Of a stretch of DNA of 64,000 nucleotides, positions 1 to 8,062 are shown in pieces. The position numbers and the translations under genes are program-made. The notes below the pieces were generated by a model. That model searched no databases and was not told the origin of the DNA. It saw only the letters and a program-made list of their open reading frames with translations. Each line of letters starts with the position of its first letter. Position 1 is the stretch's first letter. The stretch comes from Spirosoma sp. KUDC1026. Its GTDB lineage: Bacteria; Bacteroidota; Bacteroidia; Cytophagales; Spirosomataceae. The stretch is from contig NZ_CP056032.1 in NCBI RefSeq assembly GCF_013375035.1, positions 248,001 to 312,000 on the forward strand, in the 5' to 3' direction.

Positions 1-425
1 ATGAACAGATCCGCTTTATGTTTGCCATCAGCAAAATCGATCACCTCCTGATCGAAGCCAACCTATGCCTGTCCGAACGGCATGCGCTGCTACAGATCCT
101 GAAAGACAGGTTCTTTCTGGAATTTAACGGTGACAGCGCCTTACGCAAACAACTCAACGAAAAATACCGGCAGTACCAGCCCGACATGAAGCAGGTACTC
201 GGTCAACGTAACGGCTCATCCGGCAGCGATCAGACAACCGAGCTCTATCTACTGGCAACTGAGCTTTCGGACCGAAATGTGCTGTTTTCAATCCTGAGCA
301 GCCTGATCCACATGGCGGTCAACCGCCTGTTTCCGTACAAGCAGCGTGCCTATGAATTAATCATTTACCACTGTCTGACAAAATATTACGACTCCACGCT
401 GGCAACCAGCCGTTTGACGGTTTGA
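1..425 (+). CDS. Lanthipeptide/thiopeptide-type dehydratase, C-terminal end (5' partial)
   Basis: The reading frame is already open at the left edge (first whole codon at base 3), so only about 140 C-terminal residues are present. The helical segment SSLIHMAVNRLF followed by a YELIIYHCLTKYY-type helix, after a run like IDHLLIEANLCLSERHALLQ, resembles the end of the SpaB_C/thiopeptide-type domain of LanB-like enzymes. In that family this domain eliminates glutamate from glutamylated Ser/Thr of a peptide precursor. The rest of the enzyme and any precursor or cyclase genes lie outside the window. It is followed 40 bp later by yraN, apparently an unrelated gene. The family call rests on this short C-terminal pattern only. 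Confidence 0.68.
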   Translation, partial: EQIRFMFAISKIDHLLIEANLCLSERHALLQILKDRFFLEFNGDSALRKQLNEKYRQYQPDMKQVLGQRNGSSGSDQTTELYLLATELSDRNVLFSILSSLIHMAVNRLFPYKQRAYELIIYHCLTKYYDSTLATSRLTV

Positions 426-465
426 GAATTTAGCTATTTTACCGCTGCGTTCTATCAACACCACT

Positions 466-819
466 ATGGCTCAGCATAACGAAACCGGCAAACAGGGAGA
501 AGCCGAAGCCGTCCGGTTTCTGGAAGAAAAAGGCTACGAGATCATTGCCCGTAACTACCGGCATCAGCACGCAGAAATTGATCTAATTGCCCGAAAGGGG
601 AAGATGCTGATCTTTGTGGAAGTGAAAACGCGAACGAATCTCAGTTTTGGCAACCCGGAAGAGTTTGTCTCCTACACCAAAGCCAAACTGGTAATGAAAG
701 CCGCCGAACAGTACGTCTTTGCCACGAACTGGACGCACGATCTGCGGTTTGACATTGTGGCCGTTACGCTGTCGGACAACGAACGACGGATCAAACACGT
801 CGAAGATGCTTTTTATTAG
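466..819 (+). CDS. yraN: YraN / UPF0102 family endonuclease-like protein
   Basis: The 117-residue protein has the full YraN pattern: GKQGEAEAVRFLEEKGY near residues 8-24, RNYR at 29-32, EIDLIA at 37-42 and FVEVKTR at about residues 50-56. The E/D...ExK arrangement is the restriction-endonuclease-like (Holliday-junction-resolvase-like) fold signature. Length is normal for the family. Its biochemical role is not settled, and many bacteria carry it as a housekeeping gene. The stop codon overlaps by 4 nt the stop of the convergent gene at 816-1304, so there is no room for a separate terminator. The start ATG at 466 fits the conserved N-terminus. Confidence 0.9.
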   Translation: MAQHNETGKQGEAEAVRFLEEKGYEIIARNYRHQHAEIDLIARKGKMLIFVEVKTRTNLSFGNPEEFVSYTKAKLVMKAAEQYVFATNWTHDLRFDIVAVTLSDNERRIKHVEDAFY

Positions 820-1304
820 TTATCCGACAGTCGCCGGATGCTGTTCAGGATGGTCCGGGCGTCGGTTTCAGCCACGTCGTCCTCGTTGTCGAACGTAATG
901 GCGACAAAGAAATTTACGTTACTCTCCGGGTCGAGCATCCCCGCCAGAATGATCCGGTCTTCGCCGATGCGCCCTTCTACATAATGCCCTTCCAGACCGT
1001 TGGGCTGGATAGTCTGCTGCTCGCGGATATTCTCCATTTTCAGCGCGGCAGCGGCTTCGTTTGTCGCTTCACCCAGCTCGTCGGCCGATACGTTTTGTTC
1101 GAACGTATCGAAGGTAATTGACATGCCATCGCCTTCCAGTTCGAACTCCTCGTTGGTGTTCTTAAGCACGTTGAAGTCGTCCGGTACAGTAACCTGTAGT
1201 TTATAGGTTTCCCAGACGCAGTTTTTATCGACCAGCCGAAACGCGCTGAGTATAAACAACAGCAGCACGGTCAGCATTGACCAGCGTATAGTTTTTACGT
1301 TCAT
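816..1304 (-). CDS. Small exported or membrane-anchored protein of unknown function
   Basis: The 162-residue protein has an N-terminal hydrophobic segment (residues 9-24, SMLTVLLLFILSAFRL) that could be a signal peptide or an anchor. The soluble part is acidic. It begins with a VTVPDDFNVL-type strand and ends with DARTILNSIRRL, giving alternating strands and a final helix. This resembles PsbP/Mog1-like lipoprotein folds in outline, but I cannot name a family. It converges on yraN with overlapping stop codons. Nothing in the context gives a function. Confidence 0.7.
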   Translation of the reverse strand: MNVKTIRWSMLTVLLLFILSAFRLVDKNCVWETYKLQVTVPDDFNVLKNTNEEFELEGDGMSITFDTFEQNVSADELGEATNEAAAALKMENIREQQTIQPNGLEGHYVEGRIGEDRIILAGMLDPESNVNFFVAITFDNEDDVAETDARTILNSIRRLSDN

Positions 1305-1440
1305 AAGTTAGTCGGAATCAGTTTTGAACCAGAAGCAACGGGTTTCTTGCGCAAAGAACGGTGATTTAGCGGGATTCTGCCAGCTAATGGGGTAAACCCC
1401 GGCAACCAGCAACCATACAGGCGCTTTAACCAAAAAATAA

Positions 1441-1471
1441 TTGGTATCCAGAAGCCTTATTGTTAATTTTT
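1441..1471 (+). promoter_or_regulatory. Putative Bacteroidota promoter (-33 TTG / -7 TAATTTTT)
   Basis: TTG at 1441-1443 is separated by 20 nt from TAATTTTT at 1464-1471. This differs by one base from the Bacteroidota sigma-ABfr consensus TAnnTTTG. It lies about 60 nt upstream of the S41 protease gene in an AT-rich stretch. The match is by eye only. Confidence 0.35.
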
Positions 1472-1529
1472 TTCGACGATTCGGCGTTTAGTAGTAACAA
1501 ACGATCTCCTGCTCAGTAAACAACAATTT

Positions 1530-2978
1530 ATGAACACATTTCACGTCGGACGCTCGCTTTTGCTTACGCTGATTACGGGTTCTGTTTTAGTAACTTCCTG
1601 CAAAAAAGAAGCAGACACGATTACGCCGGCGGCCACGGCGACAGTACCCACTAGTACTACGACGGCAGGCGTTAACGATTGGATTCTGGGTAACATGCAG
1701 TATTACTACTACTGGAGTGACAAGATTCCAGCGAATCCAGATAAGTCGTTATCGCCCGATAAGTTCTTTAGCTCGCTGTTGTACACCTATAACGCCACTA
1801 CCAATCCAACCGGCGACCGGTTTTCCTGGATTCAGGAAAGTGCCGACGATTTGAAAGCTTCGCTGAGTGGTGTCAGCAAGACGGATGGTCTTGAATTCAA
1901 GCTTTATCTGCGCTCATCAACCGGCGACGATATTGTTGGCAAGGTTCTTTATGTATTAAAAGGCTCTCCGGCTGAAAAAGCGGGCCTGGCACGGGGCGAC
2001 ATTTTCTATCAGGTCAATGGACAGACCTTGACGAGGGCGAATTACTACGACCTGGTTTACGGAGCCAGCGATACAAAAACGTACACACTGGCAAAGATTG
2101 ACGGTACGTCCATCGTCAACACAACGACGACGAAGCAAACAACGCCGATTGTGTTCCAAGCGAACCCCGTCTATCTGGACTCGGTATACACCGTTGGCAG
2201 TAAAAAAGTAGGTTATTTTGTCTACAATCAGTTCGTTACCGGACCAAGTGGCCCTAATGACCGTACGTACGATACGCAGGTTGATAACGTCTTCGCAAAA
2301 TTCAAAGCGCAGGGCGTTACGGATCTGATTTTAGATTTTCGGTACAATCCTGGTGGATACGTATCATCGGCGCAAAATCTGGCCAGCCTGATTGGTAAAG
2401 GTATTGATGCCTCGAAAATATTTTATCGGCAGGAATACAACAAACAGCTCACCGAGTATTATCAGACCCAAAAAGCCAATGCGTTCAACGGCTATTTTGT
2501 GCAGAAAGCATCAAACATTGGTAATAGTCTGAATAACTTGATTGTTCTGACCACCAACGGCACAGCCTCGGCCAGTGAACTGGTTATTAATGGGCTGAAA
2601 CCATACATGCCGGTTACGATTATTGGTACGACAACCTATGGTAAGAATGTTGGCTCCTTCACGATTTCTGACGACAAAGGCAGATACAAATGGGGGATGC
2701 AGCCCATTGTGACCAAGTCGTTCAATTCGCTGAATCAATCGGATTATTCAACCGGTTTTACACCAACGATTGAGGTGAAAGAATACACGAACGAAGTCTG
2801 GCGGCAGTTGGGCGATACGCGGGAAACCATGCTTAGCACAGCCCTGGCCCAAATTTCTGGTTCGGCGCGGGTAGTTACCCAATCAACAGCGCCTACCTAT
2901 GAGGTAAGTTCTTCCATCGAACGGAAAGCGGGCGGCAGCAACATGTTCTTCAACGGACAGCTACCTGTTCTTCCCTAA
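1530..2978 (+). CDS. S41 family C-terminal-processing-type peptidase, lipoprotein
   Basis: The 482-residue protein starts with a lipoprotein signal peptide: a hydrophobic run at residues 9-20, then lipobox LVTSC with the lipidated Cys at 24. It is therefore probably an outer-membrane or periplasmic lipoprotein. A Thr/Pro/Ala-rich linker follows. A PDZ-like region lies at about 120-200 (GSPAEKAGLARGD), then the S41 peptidase domain. NGTASASE at 343-350 places the nucleophile at Ser347, and TTTYGKN places the general base at Lys372, the Ser-Lys dyad of the CtpA/Tsp family. LDFRYNPGG at 268-276 is the typical strand before the active site. It stands alone and is followed by a strong terminator. 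The substrate is unknown. Confidence 0.9.
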   Translation: MNTFHVGRSLLLTLITGSVLVTSCKKEADTITPAATATVPTSTTTAGVNDWILGNMQYYYYWSDKIPANPDKSLSPDKFFSSLLYTYNATTNPTGDRFSWIQESADDLKASLSGVSKTDGLEFKLYLRSSTGDDIVGKVLYVLKGSPAEKAGLARGDIFYQVNGQTLTRANYYDLVYGASDTKTYTLAKIDGTSIVNTTTTKQTTPIVFQANPVYLDSVYTVGSKKVGYFVYNQFVTGPSGPNDRTYDTQVDNVFAKFKAQGVTDLILDFRYNPGGYVSSAQNLASLIGKGIDASKIFYRQEYNKQLTEYYQTQKANAFNGYFVQKASNIGNSLNNLIVLTTNGTASASELVINGLKPYMPVTIIGTTTYGKNVGSFTISDDKGRYKWGMQPIVTKSFNSLNQSDYSTGFTPTIEVKEYTNEVWRQLGDTRETMLSTALAQISGSARVVTQSTAPTYEVSSSIERKAGGSNMFFNGQLPVLP

Positions 2979-2999
2979 GCAAAGCATACATGTTATGTG

Positions 3000-3034
3000 C
3001 GAAAGACGGCTTAAAAGGCCGTCTTTCGTTTTTT
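3000..3034 (+). terminator. Rho-independent terminator after the S41 protease
   Basis: An 11-bp perfect stem (3000-3010 with 3018-3028; GAAAGACGGC/GCCGTCTTTC core) has a 7-nt loop and is followed by six T at 3029-3034. It lies 21 bp beyond the protease stop and just before the stop of convergent cobU. Confidence 0.9.
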
Positions 3035-3040
3035 GAGGAA

Positions 3041-3544
3041 TTACTTCAACCGCATCGGCAATCCCGACACCATAAAAATAGCCTCGTCGGCTACGCTGGC
3101 TACGTATTGATTAGCCCAGCCCTGCAAGTCGGTGAATTTCCGGCCAAGCTCCGTATCGGCATGCAGACCCATCCCGATCTCATTGGAGATAATCAGGAAC
3201 GTAGCAGGTATCTCCCGAAGTTTATCCAGATCTGCTTTGAAGGCTGCGAGTGTCTGGTCGATGTCGTTCTGATTCGCCATAAACAGATTGGTCAGCCAGA
3301 GCGTTACGCAGTCAATCACAACGACACGGTCAGCCAGCGGCAGCTGGTGCAAATCCAGTTCTGACTCGTGAGTTGTCCACTCCGGCCCCCGCTCGTTGCG
3401 ATGGCGCTGCACCCGCTGGCCAAAATCATCATCCCAAATCCGGGCCGTGGCCACATATACCGGCGAATCGCTAAGCTGACGGGCACGCTCCTGCGCAAAC
3501 CGGCTTTTACCGCTTCGCGCTCCCCCCGTTACGTAAATAATCAT
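3041..3544 (-). CDS. cobU: Adenosylcobinamide kinase / adenosylcobinamide-phosphate guanylyltransferase
   Basis: CobU phosphorylates adenosylcobinamide and then attaches GMP, giving AdoCbi-GDP in nucleotide-loop assembly and corrinoid salvage. The 167-residue protein has the P-loop GGARSGKS at 7-14, the YVATARIWDDD strand at 30-40, and the conserved His48 in VQRHR (the guanylylated His region in Salmonella CobU). It also has VIDCVTLWLTNL at about 95-106 and ISNEIGMG further on. Length is normal. It is last in an overlapping operon, and its start lies inside the end of the ATPase gene (38 bp overlap). No downstream ATG keeps the P-loop, so this start is firm. cobS, cobT and cobC are not in this window. 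Confidence 0.93.
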   Translation of the reverse strand: MIIYVTGGARSGKSRFAQERARQLSDSPVYVATARIWDDDFGQRVQRHRNERGPEWTTHESELDLHQLPLADRVVVIDCVTLWLTNLFMANQNDIDQTLAAFKADLDKLREIPATFLIISNEIGMGLHADTELGRKFTDLQGWANQYVASVADEAIFMVSGLPMRLK

Positions 3545-4625
3545 ACTCCTCGGGTAAATCCTCGTTTGTTGTATTACCTGATATAACCGGTCCTTTCAGC
3601 CTTTGCAGAAAAGCCAGCACCTGTTCGACACTATTGAATTGACGCGTTTCGCCTACATGCCTACATGTCCAGTAGGGCGTATCACCTACCCGAATCGCGT
3701 CAATCGTGCAAGTAGCCGTAGCGGTTTGATTGACTTGAAAATCCTCACGTTGCAGTGCCCGCCGAGTCCAGAAAACTAATCCAGCGTCGCCGGTTACGGT
3801 AACCGACGGGCCGACGCTGTCGGCGTGAATGGTGAACGAGCCAGTTTCCTGATCGAAATAGAATCCGGCGTGGGCATCGTGACGGGCAAAGGTAGCCTCA
3901 AACGTACCGTCCAGCACCAGATCTTCCGGCGTCCCAGTAGCCAGCTTACCACCGGGGGCAAGTAACCAGAGCCGGTCAGCAGCCTGTAATGCCAGGTCCA
4001 GTTCATGCGTCGACAGAAGAATGGCCTTACCCGTCTGGCGGGTGAGCTGGTGTAGTAACCGCATCATCTCAACTCGGTTGGGCAGGTCCAGATGGGCGGT
4101 GGGTTCGTCCAGCAGAATGAGATCCGTATCCTGCGCAAGGGCCCGGGCCAGCATCACTTTCTGCCGTTCACCATCGCTTAGTTGATCCACTCGCCGATCC
4201 TGGTATTGCAACGTATTGGTCATGCGCAGAGCCGTTTCTACTTTCTCCAGATCCTCAGCGGTGCTACGTCCCAGCCAGCCGGTATAAGGTGTCCGGCCCA
4301 GGGTTACCAGCTCCCGCACCCGTAGATTTCCCGCGTCAACCCGCTCGGCCAAAACCAGGCTCATGTTGCGGGCCAGTTGCGCCGGGGCTACGTCATTCAG
4401 CTCCTGCCCGGCCAGTTTTGCCACCCCACCGAGTCGGGGCTGAAGCCCAGCCAGCGTGCGCATCAGGGTTGATTTCCCGGCTCCGTTCGGCCCCAGCAGG
4501 CAGACCAGCTGCCCCGGCCATACATCCAGCGTGAGCGATTCAGCCACTACGCGTCCGGCCTGTTTACGACTACTATACCCGATTGTAAGATTACGGGCTG
4601 TCAGGATTGGTTGTGATTCGTTCAT
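3507..4625 (-). CDS. ABC transporter ATP-binding protein, FecE/BtuD-type (corrinoid or iron-chelate uptake), with C-terminal extension
   Basis: The 372-residue ATPase has Walker A GPNGAGKST at 45-53, signature LSDGERQK at 149-156, Walker B LILLDEP at 169-175 and a switch His (STHELDLALQAAD). It pairs with the permease upstream: its ATG at 4625-4623 overlaps the permease TGA as ATGA. The longer open frame to 4754 is rejected because the family N-terminus begins at this ATG. FecE/BtuD proteins are usually about 250-260 residues. Here about 110 extra residues (from about 265) contain ETGSFTIH and an ending rich in N/D/E, of no family I know. Linkage to cobU favours cobalamin or cobinamide over siderophore as substrate (inference). 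Confidence 0.9.
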   Translation of the reverse strand: MNESQPILTARNLTIGYSSRKQAGRVVAESLTLDVWPGQLVCLLGPNGAGKSTLMRTLAGLQPRLGGVAKLAGQELNDVAPAQLARNMSLVLAERVDAGNLRVRELVTLGRTPYTGWLGRSTAEDLEKVETALRMTNTLQYQDRRVDQLSDGERQKVMLARALAQDTDLILLDEPTAHLDLPNRVEMMRLLHQLTRQTGKAILLSTHELDLALQAADRLWLLAPGGKLATGTPEDLVLDGTFEATFARHDAHAGFYFDQETGSFTIHADSVGPSVTVTGDAGLVFWTRRALQREDFQVNQTATATCTIDAIRVGDTPYWTCRHVGETRQFNSVEQVLAFLQRLKGPVISGNTTNEDLPEEYDYLRNGGSAKR

Positions 4626-5710
4626 GCGAAGGCCGCCCGCAGGTTCGTTTGACGCACAATGATCCAGATCACGACGGGGGCACCCAGCAGCGACGTAACG
4701 ACGTTGATGGGTAGTACCGACTGCGTACCAGGTAACTGAGCCAGGCTGTCGCAAAGGAGCATCAGTACCGTTCCGATCAGGCAGGTCGCCGGAATCAGAA
4801 GCCGATGATTGGCACTATCAAACAACGAACGGGTCAGGTGTGGTACCGCTATCCCAACAAACCCGATTGGCCCGCAAAAAGCGGTAATGCTGCCCGTTAG
4901 CAAACTCGTACTGATCAGGATAAATAGTCGGCTCCGGCCAACGTGGAGGCCCATACTCCGGGCGTAGTTTTCGCCCAGGAGCAAAACGTTCAGCGATTTG
5001 GACGAGGCAAAAGCCAGGACAAGTCCGGTCAAAACAGTACCGCCCAGCACCAGCAAGTGACTGTCGACAACGCCCCCCAGCGAACCAAACGTCCACATCA
5101 GGTATTCCTGCAACTGTTCGGGCTGGCTGAAATACTGCCAGATGCTAACGACCGACAACGTAATGGTTCCTACCATAACCCCCACAATGAGCAGCACCAC
5201 ATTGTCGCGCAGCCGCCCACCGATGGTCAGTACCAGCAGCAACACCAGCGCCGAACCCAGCGACGCCATCAGCACCAGCAGCCAGCTTCCCGAAATACCA
5301 AGTTGACGAATGGCGTACAGGCTGGCGCTGCTTCCACCCCCGAGCATCACCGCAGCCACGCCCAGCCCTGCCCCCGCCGTAATACCCAGCTCCGAGGGCC
5401 CGGCCAGGGGGTTTCGGAACAGCGCCTGCATCTGCAAGCCGCTCACCGACAGGCCACAGCCCACAACGACGGCAGTGACAGCTTTAGGCAGTCGTATTTT
5501 CTGGATAATATAGAGCCAGGCCGTGTTTTCCGATCCCTGGCCCAGCACAATTTGGGTAACGTCTTTTAAAGGAATCGATACGGCTCCTATTGCAATATCC
5601 AGTAAGAAACAGAAGAACGCCAGAATAAACAGCCCAGGCAACAAAAATTGGCGCCAGGTGGGTTGTATAGGTAGTTCCGTCCGTTCAGTCGGGATAACGG
5701 GTATGTTCAT
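4622..5710 (-). CDS. FecCD/BtuC-type ABC transporter permease
   Basis: The 362-residue polytopic protein has about ten hydrophobic segments. Diagnostic FecCD motifs are RLPKAVTAVVVGCGLSVSGLQMQALFRNPLA (about residues 73-103), GxLGITAGAG just after, and GPIGFVGIAVPHLTR (about 280-294), the cytoplasmic coupling region for the ATPase. It is first in the operon permease-ATPase-cobU, with an ATGA junction to the ATPase. No substrate-binding (BtuF-like) gene is adjacent, so one must act from elsewhere. The corrinoid role is inferred from cobU and from the nearby BtuB-like receptor; iron-chelate transport is the alternative. Confidence 0.9.
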   Translation of the reverse strand: MNIPVIPTERTELPIQPTWRQFLLPGLFILAFFCFLLDIAIGAVSIPLKDVTQIVLGQGSENTAWLYIIQKIRLPKAVTAVVVGCGLSVSGLQMQALFRNPLAGPSELGITAGAGLGVAAVMLGGGSSASLYAIRQLGISGSWLLVLMASLGSALVLLLVLTIGGRLRDNVVLLIVGVMVGTITLSVVSIWQYFSQPEQLQEYLMWTFGSLGGVVDSHLLVLGGTVLTGLVLAFASSKSLNVLLLGENYARSMGLHVGRSRLFILISTSLLTGSITAFCGPIGFVGIAVPHLTRSLFDSANHRLLIPATCLIGTVLMLLCDSLAQLPGTQSVLPINVVTSLLGAPVVIWIIVRQTNLRAAFA

Positions 5711-5793
5711 GTAAATGATCTTGACAATTTGCCAACCATTTGCTGGTCAATTTACGTTAACTTACTAGTAACGTTCACTGGTAAAAGTATAGG

Positions 5794-5801
5794 CAAAAGT
5801 A
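5794..5801 (-). promoter_or_regulatory. Putative -7 element (TACTTTTG) for the permease-ATPase-cobU operon
   Basis: The minus strand reads TACTTTTG here, an exact TAnnTTTG match, about 85 nt upstream of the permease start. A clear -33 TTG at the usual spacing is not seen. The leader between this point and the start codon shows no convincing B12-box. Confidence 0.35.
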
Positions 5802-5931
5802 CGACAATATAGAGCCGTAGATTCGATACCCGGCAATCTGGCTGATGCCGACAAGGAACAGGGGCAGGGCTGCTCATCTCTATGTTTGTGCGTTTGTATG
5901 CGTATCTTTAACCAGCTAAGTATCCAACACG

Positions 5932-7407
5932 ATGTACGAAAAGAATATAGGCACGAAGCAAAAAGCACTACGTATTAATCTGGATCGCCGGATTTATGGC
6001 TCCTTCGCCGAGATCGGTGCGGGCCAGGAAACGGCCGCTATGTTTTTTAAAGCCGGCGGTTCGTCGGGTACCATCGCTAAAACCATGTCGGCCTATGACA
6101 TGACCTTTAGTGACTCCATTTACGGGGTCGAAGAGAGTGGACGCTACGTTGTCGAGTCTCGGCTCGTTAAAATGCTGAGCAAAGAATATAGCCTGCTGGA
6201 AAAGCGACTTGCCGAAAAACGTGGTTCCGAAACCACGTTTTTTGCATTTGCGAATACGGTGGTCGCGCTGAACTATCAAAAAACCAACGACGCCCACGGC
6301 TGGATCGGCTGCCGGTTTCAGCTCTCTCCTCAGTCAGGTTACAACGACGTCATCATCCACGTCAGAATGCTGGATAACGAAAACGTTGTGCAGCAGCAGG
6401 CACTGGGGATTATTGGCGTCAATCTGATCTACGGCGCTTTCTATTACGCCAAATCGCCCGAAACGCTGGTTCTCTCGCTTATGGATGACTTGACGCCGGA
6501 TCGTATTCAGATCGACATGATCCGGTTCAGCGGCCCTGATTTTGCGGACGTCGACAACCGGCTGATGAGCCTGCACCTGGTTCGCAATGGCTTTACGGAT
6601 GCGGCCCTGTTTGGCCCCGACGGGCAGGTGCTGCAGCCCTCGGAAGCGCTGTACAAGAAAAACATTCTGGTGATGCGCGGACGGCTGCGGCCGGTTACGA
6701 ACGTCCAGATGGATATGATCGAAAACGGCGTCAAACAGTTCAAGGCCGAGCATGATGTCGACGAAAACCGGGTCGTATCCATTGCCGAGCTCACCCTGCA
6801 CAACCTCAAATCGAGCGATCAGAGTATCGACGAAAAGGACTTCCTGGACCGGGTAGATATTCTCTGCTCCATGGGCCAGACCGTAATGATTTCCAACTAT
6901 CTGGAATACTACAAACTGGTGGCCTACCTGGCCCGACTAACGCGGCTCAAGATCGGGCTCGTTGTTGGGATTCCGAATTTGGAATACATTTTCGAAGAAG
7001 ACCACTACGAATTTCTGCCGGGGGGCATTCTGGAATCATTTGCTACGTTGTTCAGCCGAAAGGTCAAACTGTTTGTTTACCCAACCCTGCGCAACGACGC
7101 GGTTTATACCTGCAACGAATTTGAGCTTTCCCCCACAATGGAACCGCTGTTCCAGTACCTGGTGCGGAACGACAAAATCGAGGATATCACCGATTACAAC
7201 GAGGAAAATCTTCACATCTCTACCGACCGGGTGCTGGAAATGATTCAGCAGGGCGAAGATGGCTGGGAACAGATGGTACCCGAACGGGTCGCCCAGCGAA
7301 TTAAGGATTACTGTCTCTTTGGCTACCCCTGCGAAGTCGACTACGTCCCCATCGGGCAGCAGGTTCGGCAAAAACAGGAAGAGCAACTGACACCCGACTC
7401 TCAATAA
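5932..7407 (+). CDS. Conserved protein of unknown function (about 490 residues, no signal peptide)
   Basis: The 491-residue cytosolic-looking protein starts KALRINLD then RIYGSFAEIGAGQE, and has MSAYDMTFSD (about 52-61), GWIGCRFQL, IIHVRMLD and ALGIIGVNLIYGAFY (about 158-172). I recall highly conserved database proteins of this pattern in several phyla. Some carry a nicotinate-nucleotide adenylyltransferase label, but I see no nucleotidyltransferase HxGH signature, so I do not repeat that function. The second half has a RMRG/RLRPVTNVQMDMIENG region and a C-terminal DYCLFGYPCEVDYVP. It stands alone, with the cobalamin-type operon divergent upstream and a strong terminator starting at its stop codon. 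Confidence 0.85.
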   Translation: MYEKNIGTKQKALRINLDRRIYGSFAEIGAGQETAAMFFKAGGSSGTIAKTMSAYDMTFSDSIYGVEESGRYVVESRLVKMLSKEYSLLEKRLAEKRGSETTFFAFANTVVALNYQKTNDAHGWIGCRFQLSPQSGYNDVIIHVRMLDNENVVQQQALGIIGVNLIYGAFYYAKSPETLVLSLMDDLTPDRIQIDMIRFSGPDFADVDNRLMSLHLVRNGFTDAALFGPDGQVLQPSEALYKKNILVMRGRLRPVTNVQMDMIENGVKQFKAEHDVDENRVVSIAELTLHNLKSSDQSIDEKDFLDRVDILCSMGQTVMISNYLEYYKLVAYLARLTRLKIGLVVGIPNLEYIFEEDHYEFLPGGILESFATLFSRKVKLFVYPTLRNDAVYTCNEFELSPTMEPLFQYLVRNDKIEDITDYNEENLHISTDRVLEMIQQGEDGWEQMVPERVAQRIKDYCLFGYPCEVDYVPIGQQVRQKQEEQLTPDSQ

Positions 7408-7441
7408 AAAAGGTCCGCTGTTCGAACAGCGGACCTTTTTT
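7406..7441. terminator. Bidirectional rho-independent terminator (36-bp perfect palindrome)
   Basis: A perfect palindrome runs from six A through GGTCCGCTG, centre TTCGAA, CAGCGGACC and six T. It overlaps the last two bases of the upstream stop codon. It is symmetric, so it can end transcription both of the 5932-7407 gene and of the minus-strand lipoprotein gene at 7462-7716. Confidence 0.93.
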
Positions 7442-7461
7442 ATTGCAGCAGTAAAGAACGA

Positions 7462-7716
7462 CTAGTTCGTAGTGCTGGTCATGGTCGTCGACGTAGCCGA
7501 CGTTGACGCAGCCGATGTTGACATTGGCATCGAAGCAGAATCAGACGACATCATCGTCGACGAAGAATCCGTCGTCATGGTCGAATCGGCCATCATCGTC
7601 GTGGTCGAATCCCCTGGAACGGTCGTGGTTGATTCCGAAGATTTGTTCGAAGAGCAAGCCGTCGTCATAGCAACAACCGACATCGTAAACAGAGCAGATT
7701 TGATAAGCGATTTCAT
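7462..7716 (-). CDS. Small Ser/Thr/Met-rich lipoprotein
   Basis: The 84-residue protein has a lipoprotein signal peptide (MKSLIKSALFTMSVVAM, lipobox MTTAC, Cys at 21). The rest is low complexity: Ser, Thr, Met and Asp in DSTTT/DSTMT/SSTMM-like repeats, with no Lys or Arg after residue 25. It ends 20 bp before the shared palindromic terminator, which supports a real transcription unit. The complementary frame is also open but is an artefact of the repeat. Function is unknown; a disordered, surface-tethered segment is all that can be said. Confidence 0.65.
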   Translation of the reverse strand: MKSLIKSALFTMSVVAMTTACSSNKSSESTTTVPGDSTTTMMADSTMTTDSSSTMMSSDSASMPMSTSAASTSATSTTMTSTTN

Positions 7717-8062
7717 TATTCTGGTTGATTTTAAAGTTCTTGGACCTAAGTTTCCTCGTTAATACCTAAAATTCGGAAAGGTAACCCACTAAATACATCA
7801 GGTTTAGCGCATTAGCCTTACAAATTCTACCACTACCGTAATGATCCGGCCGGGTTATTACGGTAGTAACCAGGAGAGAAAAAGATACCGCCCCCGCATC
7901 GGCCCTTGGACTTCAGATCACCAGCCTGATTTCGTTGCTGGTTAGCAGCCTGATTACTCTTATGCGGCATCAGGTGCGGGGTGGGCGAGAGTTTCAGAAG
8001 CCCGGCGGGTCATACACAACAACGCTGGTTTTACTTACACGGTCCTGTAGTCCTGTTTACAC
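7717..8062. other. 346-bp intergenic region with one inverted repeat
   Basis: It lies between the divergent starts side of the small lipoprotein gene and the 3' end of the TonB receptor gene. Apart from the hairpin at 7832-7867 I find no convincing ORF or RNA gene. Confidence 0.5.
7832..7867. repeat. 11-bp perfect inverted repeat (hairpin)
   Basis: ACTACCGTAAT at 7832-7842 is repeated inverted at 7857-7867, with a 14-nt GC-rich loop containing CCGGCCGG. No T-run follows on either strand, so it is not a standard terminator. It could be an operator, a processed RNA end or a remnant. Confidence 0.55.

Noticed and set aside
4626..4754. Longer start of the ABC ATPase
   Set aside because: It adds 43 residues without family similarity and overlaps the permease; the ATGA junction start at 4625 is better.
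4943..5569. 208-codon open frame opposite the permease gene
   Set aside because: Its composition (Q/H/R-rich) is typical of the antisense of a membrane protein gene.
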